NCBI RefSeq assembly: GCF_001188955.3 | Contig: NZ_JPRF03000065.1 | Span: 62,001-126,000, forward strand | Source of the DNA: Kitasatospora aureofaciens | Lineage (GTDB): Bacteria > Actinomycetota > Actinomycetes > Streptomycetales > Streptomycetaceae | Direction of reading: 5' to 3' | Length of the DNA stretch: 64,000 bases | Shown here: positions 58,578 to 64,000 of the stretch, piece by piece | Numbering within the stretch: the first letter of the stretch is position 1 | How the letters are laid out: each line of letters starts with the position of its first letter | Made by a program: the position numbers and the translations under genes | The notes under the pieces: generated by a model | What the model saw: only the letters and a program-made list of their open reading frames with translations | The model's database searches: none | Told to the model about the DNA's origin: nothing

Positions 58578-60092
58578 CTACGACCCGAAGGTCAGGTCGG
58601 CGCACGGGTCGGTGTCGGCGCCCCGGGTGTTCTCCGCTATGCCGGTCGGGACCCCGCTGGGCGCGGTGCTCGGTGCGGCGGTCGGCGCGCCGCCGGGGGT
58701 CGCCGAGGGGGAGGAGACCGAGTTCAGCTGGGTGCCGGCGGCCTGGTAGTCGGCGCCGAGGGTGACGGTGACGGCGCCCGAGCCGGCTTCCTCGACCGTG
58801 CGGGCGCCGGGGAAGAGCGCCGCGACCTGGTCGGCGGTGGCCTTCAGGGCCGGGTCGTAGGAGACCTCGGTGTGCTGCTTGCCCGGCTGGTTGGCGCCCA
58901 GCACGACGTTCTGGAAGCCGCGTCCCTTGAGGGTCTCGGCGCCGGAGCCGGCCAGTCCGGCGGTGCCGACGCCGTTGACCACCGTGATCGGGGCCGCGGC
59001 CTGGTCGGGGGTGAGCGGTGCGTTCGCGCTGGGCGAGGCGGAGGCGGACGCGGAGGCGGTGGCCGCGCCGGTGCCGGCGGTGCTGTGCCCGTCCAGGGTG
59101 CGGTCCTCGCGCAGCAGCTTCCACAGGTCGTCGGCGTCCGGCTGGACCAGCCGCACCCGGTCCCCGGCGAAGCGCCAGGGGGCGGTCACGAAGGTGACGT
59201 CCGAGAGCTTGATGTCCTCCAGGGAACGGGCGAAGTCGACCAGCTTCATCGCGGTGCCGAGCCCCTCGTCCACGGTGAGCGACTTGGTGGCGGCGTCGGC
59301 CAGCGGCAGCAGGGTGGGCAGCGAGAAGCCCTGGTCCTGGACCTTCTTGATCATCGAGGAGAGGAAGGCCTGCTGGCGCTTCATCCGGCCTATGTCGGAG
59401 TTGTCGCCGATGCCGTGGCGCGCCCGCAGGTAGTCCACCGCGGACTTCCCGGAGAGGTTCTGCAGCCCCTTCTTGAGCTGTATGCCGTACTCGTTGACGT
59501 CGTTGGGCACGCAGGCCTGCACGCCGCCGATGGCGTCGGTCATCGCGGCGGCGCCCTTGAAGTCGACGACGATGGTGTGGTCGACGCGCAGCCCGGTGAG
59601 CTTCTCCACGGTGTTCTGGGTGCAGGCCGGGTTGCCCTTGGGGAGCTCGCCGAGGCTGAACGCCGAGTTGAACATCTGGTCGTTGCGCGGCTTGCTCCAG
59701 GTGCCGTCCGCCAGCTTGCAGGACGGAATGGTGACCAGGGTGTCGCGGGGGATGGAGACGCCGACGGCGTGCTTGTGGTCGGCGTAGACGTGCACCAGGA
59801 TCGCGGTGTCCGAGTTGCCGACGCCCTCGTCGCCGCCGCCCAGCGAGTTGTTGCCGTCGTCCCGGGTGTCGGAGCCCAGCAGCAGCACGTTGACCGGTAC
59901 CTGGGCGCCGGGGCTGGCCGGGACGGGCGCCGGCGGGCGCTCGGTTGCGACGCCGGCCGCGGAGAAGGTCGTGATGTTGCTGTCCAGCCGGTGGTAGAAC
60001 CAGGCTCCGGCCCCCACCACCGACAGCACCAGAACGGCGGCCAGGCCGATGGCGGTCCGCAGGTAGCGGCGACGGCGCGTGCTGCTGCTCAT
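58578..60092 (-). CDS. LCP (LytR-CpsA-Psr) family cell-wall ligase
   Basis: 504-aa membrane protein. A single N-terminal transmembrane helix (TAIGLAAVLVLSVVGAGAWF) follows a basic tip. The extracytoplasmic LCP domain (about 70-300) has LLLGSDTRDDG, VSIPRDTLV and YLRARHGIGDNSDIGRMKRQQ, whose Arg/Asp residues bind the polyprenyl pyrophosphate. A LytR_C domain (about 365-450, ITVVNGVGTAGLAG) follows an Ala/Ser linker. LCP proteins attach polymers to peptidoglycan. Promoter region at 60093-60210 is shared with the divergent MarR gene side. Confidence 0.93.
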   Translation of the reverse strand: MSSSTRRRRYLRTAIGLAAVLVLSVVGAGAWFYHRLDSNITTFSAAGVATERPPAPVPASPGAQVPVNVLLLGSDTRDDGNNSLGGGDEGVGNSDTAILVHVYADHKHAVGVSIPRDTLVTIPSCKLADGTWSKPRNDQMFNSAFSLGELPKGNPACTQNTVEKLTGLRVDHTIVVDFKGAAAMTDAIGGVQACVPNDVNEYGIQLKKGLQNLSGKSAVDYLRARHGIGDNSDIGRMKRQQAFLSSMIKKVQDQGFSLPTLLPLADAATKSLTVDEGLGTAMKLVDFARSLEDIKLSDVTFVTAPWRFAGDRVRLVQPDADDLWKLLREDRTLDGHSTAGTGAATASASASASPSANAPLTPDQAAAPITVVNGVGTAGLAGSGAETLKGRGFQNVVLGANQPGKQHTEVSYDPALKATADQVAALFPGARTVEEAGSGAVTVTLGADYQAAGTQLNSVSSPSATPGGAPTAAPSTAPSGVPTGIAENTRGADTDPCADLTFGS

Positions 60093-60210
60093 CCTCCGTG
60101 CCCCCCGTCTTCAGTTTCCAGCGTTCGATGTTCGAACGTTAGACGTTCCGGAAGGCTGTTCGGTTACCTCCGGAGGGGAGGGGAATCGACCTGCGGGGCT
60201 GTGATGCTGG

Positions 60211-60675
60211 TCACGCCCCCGGACCGGAGGCGCCGGTGAGCATCCGTCGGAGCAGGTCGCGCAGCATCGTCCGCTCCTCCGGGCCGAGCGCGGCGAGCGG
60301 CTCGCGGGCGAAGTTGAGCGACTCGCGCAGCTCCTCGGAGGCGGCCGAGCCGGTCTCGGTGGCGGCGACCAGCTTGACCCGGCGGTCCTGCCGGTCGGCC
60401 TCGCGGGTGACGAAGCCGCGTGCCTCCAGCCGGTCGACGATGCCGGTGATGTTGGAGGGCTCGCAGCTGAGCGTCTGGGCGATGTGCCGCATCGGCAGCG
60501 GGCCGCGCCGCAGCAGGGCGAGCACCTTGGCCTGGGCGCCGGTGAGCGAGCGGGCGGCGGCGGCCTCCTCGTACTCGCGGTGGAAGAGCGCGACGAGGTT
60601 GGCCATCAGGTCGACGACCTCGCGGGTGATCTCGTCGGACTGCGGCGTGGCGACCTCGGTCGGCTGAGTGTCCAT
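60211..60675 (-). CDS. MarR-family transcriptional regulator
   Basis: 154 aa, start ATG 60675. Winged-helix core LTGAQAKVLALLRRGPLPMRHIAQTLSCEPSNITGIVDRLEARGFV (cited in parts, about 47-95) with wing VTREADRQDRRVKLVAA. Divergent from the NADP oxidoreductase at 60782, with an inverted repeat in the gap, so repression of that gene is likely. Confidence 0.93.
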   Translation of the reverse strand: MDTQPTEVATPQSDEITREVVDLMANLVALFHREYEEAAAARSLTGAQAKVLALLRRGPLPMRHIAQTLSCEPSNITGIVDRLEARGFVTREADRQDRRVKLVAATETGSAASEELRESLNFAREPLAALGPEERTMLRDLLRRMLTGASGPGA

Positions 60676-60698
60676 GGCCCAGAGTCTAACCTGAAAAG

Positions 60699-60727
60699 TT
60701 GACAAGGTGAACCTTTCATGCCCATCG
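60699..60727 (+). promoter_or_regulatory. Promoter/operator between marR and oxidoreductase
   Basis: TTGACA (60699-60704) with a weak -10 CATCGT 18 bases later. An inverted repeat AAGGT-GA-ACCTT (60704-60715) lies between them, and AACCTTTCA occurs again near 60750. Consistent with MarR repression. Confidence 0.6.
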
Positions 60728-60781
60728 TTACTTCAGTTGCTCAACCTTTCACCTCCGCAACCCCCTCCAAGGAGCACCTCC

Positions 60782-61807
60782 ATGGCAGAACAGGCCGCCC
60801 CCGCCACCGCCCGTGAATGGCACCTCGCCGCCCGCCCCCAGGGCTGGCCGGTGCCCGCCGACTTCGCCCTGGTCGAGGCCCCGGTCCGGACCCCGGGCCC
60901 GGGCGAGATCCTGGTCCGCAACACCCACCTCTCGGTGGACCCGTACATGCGCGGCCGGATGAACGACGTGAAGTCGTACGTGCCCCCGTTCCAGCTCGGC
61001 CGGGCCATGGACGGCGGCGCCGTCGGCTACGTGGTCGCCTCCGAGGCGGAGGGCTTCGCGCCGGGCGACGCCGTGCTGCACGGGCTCGGCTGGCGCGAGT
61101 ACGCCACCCTGGACGCGAAGCACGCGGTCAAGGTCGACCCGGAGGCCGCCCCGCTCTCCGCCTACCTCGGCGTGCTCGGCATGCCCGGCCTGACCGCCTA
61201 CGCCGGGCTGCTCGCCGTCGGCGGCCTCAAGGAGGGCGACAAGGTCTTCGTCTCCGGCGCGGCCGGCGCGGTGGGTTCGCTGGTCGGCCAGATCGCGAAG
61301 CTCAAGGGCGCCTCGCTGGTGGTCGGTTCGGCCGGCTCGGCGGAGAAGGTCGCCAAGCTGGTGGACGAGTACGGCTTCGACGCCGCGTTCAACTACAAGG
61401 ACGCCCCGGTCGCCGAGCAGCTCGCCAAGGCCGCCCCGGAGGGCATCGACCTCTACTTCGACAACGTCGGCGGCGACCACCTGGAGGCCGCGATCGGCGC
61501 CCTCGGCGTGCACGGCCGCGCGGTGCTCTGCGGCGCGATCGCCCAGTACAACGAGACCACCGCGCCCGCCGCCCCGCGCAACCTGGCGATGGCGATCGGC
61601 AAGCGGCTGCGCCTGGAGGGCATGCTGGTGCGCGACCACGCCGCCCTGCAGCCGCAGTTCGTCACCGAGGTGGCCGGCTGGCTGAGGTCCGGCGAGCTGC
61701 GCACCGAGGAGACCGTGGTGGACGGCTTCGAGAACGCCGCCCAGGCCTTCATCGACCTGCTGCGCGGCGTCAACACCGGCAAGATGGTCGTCCGCCTGGA
61801 CGGCTGA
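60782..61807 (+). CDS. Zinc-independent NADP-dependent oxidoreductase (MDR superfamily)
   Basis: 341 aa. It resembles the prostaglandin/alkenal reductase and CurA-like group: HLSVDPYMRGRMND, the nucleotide-binding VSGAAGAVGSLVGQIAKLKGASLVVG, and IDLYFDNVGGDHLEAAIGAL. It lacks the zinc cysteines of classical alcohol dehydrogenases. Strong ribosome site (AAGGAG, 8 bases upstream). Probably reduces electrophilic alkenals/ketones; controlled by the divergent MarR gene. Confidence 0.92.
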   Translation: MAEQAAPATAREWHLAARPQGWPVPADFALVEAPVRTPGPGEILVRNTHLSVDPYMRGRMNDVKSYVPPFQLGRAMDGGAVGYVVASEAEGFAPGDAVLHGLGWREYATLDAKHAVKVDPEAAPLSAYLGVLGMPGLTAYAGLLAVGGLKEGDKVFVSGAAGAVGSLVGQIAKLKGASLVVGSAGSAEKVAKLVDEYGFDAAFNYKDAPVAEQLAKAAPEGIDLYFDNVGGDHLEAAIGALGVHGRAVLCGAIAQYNETTAPAAPRNLAMAIGKRLRLEGMLVRDHAALQPQFVTEVAGWLRSGELRTEETVVDGFENAAQAFIDLLRGVNTGKMVVRLDG

Positions 61808-62161
61808 CCCCTCGTCAGGAGTCGACGACCGCCCCGCCGCCCCGACCGGGGCGCGCGGGGCGGCTCGCGTGCACGGCGCAGAGGATCCGGCCGCACTACC
61901 CCATTCCGGCCGGATCCGAAAGTGTGTCATCCATCGCGCGGCGCCGCGCGGTACGGTGGTCCCGCCCGGCGATGGGGCCGTTCGGGGGAGAGATCCGGCC
62001 GAGGGGTAGACCTCGTTGAGGATTCGACTAGCATTGAGCGAAAGCCTGTCCGTTTTGCTCAATTTAGTAGCTTAATGTCGGCTAACGTGAGTAACTGCGG
62101 ATCAACTGCAGGCACGAGGCAGCTGGGGAAGGCGACCCTCGTCCACAGCCTGGAGGTCCCG
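61808..62161 (+). other. Gene-free region before DUF3145 (354 bp)
   Basis: Left half is GC-rich and featureless. At 61995-62110 base composition drops towards AT. ATTGAGCGAAA (62033-62043) pairs with TTTTGCTCAAT (62053-62063), an 11-bp stem with one G-U pair and a 9-base loop. It lies about 100 bases before the DUF3145 start and could be an operator or a 5' UTR hairpin. Confidence 0.5.
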
Positions 62162-62656
62162 GTGACGACACGTGGAGTTCTGTACATCCACTCCGCGCCC
62201 CGCGCGCTGTGCCCGCACGTCGAGTGGGCCGTCGCGGGGGTGCTCGGTGTGCGGGTGGGCCTGGACTGGATCCGCCAGCCGGCCGCACCTGGGCACTGGC
62301 GCGCCGAGCTCTCCTGGCAGGGGGAGCCCGGCACCGCCTCGAAGCTCGCCTCCGCGCTGCGCGGCTGGCAGCTCATGCGGTACGAGGTGACCAGCGAGCC
62401 CTGCGCCACGGCGGAGGGGGAGCGCTACAGCAGCACGCCCTCACTCGGCATCTTCCACGCCGTCACCGGCATCCACGGCGACATCCTGATCCCCGAGGAC
62501 CGGCTGCGGGCCGTCCTGCTGCGCGCCCGCAGCGAGGGCGCGGACCTGGAGGCCGAGATCGCCCGGCTGCTGGGCAAGCCCTGGGACGACGAGCTGGAGC
62601 CCTTCCGGTACGCGGGCGAGGGCGCACCGGTGCGCTGGCTGCACCAGGTGGTCTGA
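62162..62656 (+). CDS. DUF3145 protein
   Basis: 164 aa, GTG 62162 with GGAGG upstream. It fits DUF3145, a family almost confined to actinobacteria: RGVLYIHSAPRALCPHVEWAV, GVRVGLDWIRQPAAPG, SWQGEPGTASKLASALRGW, and YSSTPSLGIFHAVTGIHGDILI (by parts). Intracellular, no membrane segment. It lies convergent with fabF, an association common in Streptomyces; function unknown. Confidence 0.92.
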   Translation: MTTRGVLYIHSAPRALCPHVEWAVAGVLGVRVGLDWIRQPAAPGHWRAELSWQGEPGTASKLASALRGWQLMRYEVTSEPCATAEGERYSSTPSLGIFHAVTGIHGDILIPEDRLRAVLLRARSEGADLEAEIARLLGKPWDDELEPFRYAGEGAPVRWLHQVV

Positions 62657-62734
62657 CAGGCGGACGGTCCGAGGCCGGCCGGCCCGCACACCCGGTGTCC
62701 GCATACCTGGTGTCCGCACGGCCGACGGGTACGC

Positions 62735-62773
62735 CGAAGGGGCCGGCGCTCACGGAGAGCGCCGGCCCCTTCG
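62735..62773. terminator. Bidirectional terminator between DUF3145 gene and fabF
   Basis: Perfect 16-bp stem, CGAAGGGGCCGGCGCT (62735-62750) with its complement at 62758-62773, extended by one inner pair; 5-base loop. Confidence 0.88.
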
Positions 62774-62790
62774 TGTGTTGACGTCGGGCG

Positions 62791-64000
62791 TCAGCGGGTG
62801 CGGAAGGCCAGCACCACGTTGTGGCCGCCGAAGCCGAACGAGTTGTTCAGCGCGGCGATCCGGCCCTCGGGCAGCGGGGTGGCCTCGGTGACGATCTTCG
62901 CGTCCACCTCGTCGTCGAGCTCCTCGACGTTGATGGTCGGCGGGGCGACCCGGTGGTACAGCGCCTGCACGGTGGCGACGGTCTCGATGCCGCCGGCGCC
63001 GCCCAGCAGGTGACCGGTCATCGACTTGGTGGCCGAGACCAGGATGTGGTCGAGGTCCTCGCCCAGTTCCTTGCGCAGCGCCTTCAGCTCCGCGGTGTCG
63101 CCCTGCGGGGTCGACGTGGCGTGCGCGTTGACGTGCACGATCTCGGACTTGTCCAGCGGGTTGCGCTCGAACAGGTCGGCCAGCGCGCGGGCCACGCCGG
63201 CGCCGGTCGGCTCGGGCTGGGCGATGTGGTGGGCGTCCGAGGACAGGCCCTGGCCGACCGCCTCGCAGTAGATCCGGGCGCCACGGGCCTCCGCGTGCTC
63301 CAGCGACTCCAGCACGACCACGCCGGCGCCCTCGCCCAGCACGAAGCCGTCGCGGGCCTTGTCGTACGGACGCGAGGCGCGCTCGGGGGCGTCGTTGTTC
63401 TTGGACATCGCCATCATGTTGGCGAACGCGGCGATCGGCAGCGGGTGGATCGCCGCCTCGGTGCCGCCGGCCACCACCACGTCGGCGCGGCCGCTGCGGA
63501 TCATCTCGATCGCGTAGCCGATCGCCTCGGCGCCGGAGGCGCAGGCGGAGACGGGGGTGTGCACACCCGCGCGGGCGCCGACCTCCAGACCGACGTTGGC
63601 CGCCGGGGAGTTGGGCATCAGCATCGGGACGGTGTGCGGGGAGACCTTGCGGGCGCCCTTGTCCTTCAGTACGTCGTACTGGTCGAGGAGGGTGGTGACG
63701 CCGCCGATGCCGGAGGCGATCACGGCGCCCAGGCGCTCGGGGGCGAGCTTGGAGGACTCGTCGGTGGCCGGGGTCTCGAAGCCGGCGTCAGACCAGGCCT
63801 CGCGGGCGGCGATCAGCGCGAACTGGGCCGAGCGGTCCAGCTTCCGGGCCAGCGGGCGGGGCAGGATCTCGCCCGGCTCGACCGCGACGCGCGCGGCGAT
63901 CCGGACCGGCAGGTCCTCGGCCCACTCCTCGGTCAGGGCCGCCACGCCGGAGCGCCCGGCGACCAGGTTCTCCCAGGTCGTGGCGGCGTCGCCGCCCAGC
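62791..64000 (-). CDS. fabF: Beta-ketoacyl-ACP synthase II (5' end outside window)
   Basis: Condensing enzyme of fatty acid elongation. The gene runs off the right edge, so roughly the first dozen residues or more are missing; reading is open through 64000 (LGGDAATTWENLVAGRSG before MAALTEEW-like residues). The catalytic triad is present: Cys in VSACASGAEAIGY, His in VNAHATSTPQGD, and His in NNSFGFGGHNVV. FabF is normally the last gene of fabD-fabH-acpP-fabF in Streptomyces, with the rest beyond the edge. Confidence 0.96.
   Translation of the reverse strand, partial: LGGDAATTWENLVAGRSGVAALTEEWAEDLPVRIAARVAVEPGEILPRPLARKLDRSAQFALIAAREAWSDAGFETPATDESSKLAPERLGAVIASGIGGVTTLLDQYDVLKDKGARKVSPHTVPMLMPNSPAANVGLEVGARAGVHTPVSACASGAEAIGYAIEMIRSGRADVVVAGGTEAAIHPLPIAAFANMMAMSKNNDAPERASRPYDKARDGFVLGEGAGVVVLESLEHAEARGARIYCEAVGQGLSSDAHHIAQPEPTGAGVARALADLFERNPLDKSEIVHVNAHATSTPQGDTAELKALRKELGEDLDHILVSATKSMTGHLLGGAGGIETVATVQALYHRVAPPTINVEELDDEVDAKIVTEATPLPEGRIAALNNSFGFGGHNVVLAFRTR

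Overview
The window is 64 kb of high-GC actinobacterial chromosome, most likely Streptomyces or Kitasatospora. Evidence for this is the near-exclusive use of G/C in third codon positions, GTG and TTG starts, and several Streptomycetaceae gene types: an HrdA-like sigma factor beside dnaG, an RNase Sa-like ribonuclease, an XRE/DUF2690 membrane protein, and the znuACB-zur order. I see no IS elements, prophage genes, CRISPR arrays or secondary-metabolite cluster. This is core chromosome with small accessory patches.

Left part (1-16.7 kb): a conserved actinobacterial housekeeping block. It runs phoH, ybeY, a CorC/HlyC-type CBS membrane protein, small membrane genes, a deaminase-like protein lacking its catalytic residues, era, then recO and uppS, the zinc-uptake operon znuA-znuC-znuB-zur and glyS. 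The same backbone (phoH-ybeY-corC-orf-era-recO-uppS-zur-glyS) is known from Mycobacterium. Inserted into it are a protealysin-like M4 protease with its emfourin-type inhibitor, and leuA preceded by a short leader peptide with four consecutive Leu codons.

Middle part (16.7-33.5 kb): accessory and regulatory genes. They include a helical-repeat protein, a NADAR protein, a threonine-aldolase-like PLP enzyme, an esterase with a WYL regulator, DUF3626, two MFS exporters (one divergent from an XRE/MmyB-type regulator with operator-like repeats between them), a VapBC-type toxin-antitoxin pair, and a NarL-type two-component system with a DUF4097 protein.

Right part (32.2-64 kb): dusB, ppdK, a guanyl-specific ribonuclease, a membrane protein/winged-helix pair behind a perfect palindrome, an AbiEi/DUF559 protein, an ADP-ribosylglycohydrolase, a PAC2 protein, an SGNH lipoprotein, dgt, dnaG, an HrdA-like sigma factor, and a xylulokinase broken by a +1 shift in a G5 run. 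These are followed by two tRNA-Asn genes, two trypsin-like lipoproteins, a CAT-anticodon tRNA, an SPFH/ribbon-helix-helix pair behind a 16-bp perfect palindrome, GPP34, a D-cysteine desulfhydrase-like enzyme, an LCP cell-wall ligase, a MarR regulator divergent from an NADP oxidoreductase, DUF3145 and the 3' part of fabF.

The most interesting items are regulatory or small: the protease/inhibitor operon, the leu leader, twin Zur boxes that argue for a shorter znuA start, the conserved but apparently non-catalytic deaminase fold next to era, and several regulator genes that sit beside perfect palindromes likely to be their operators.
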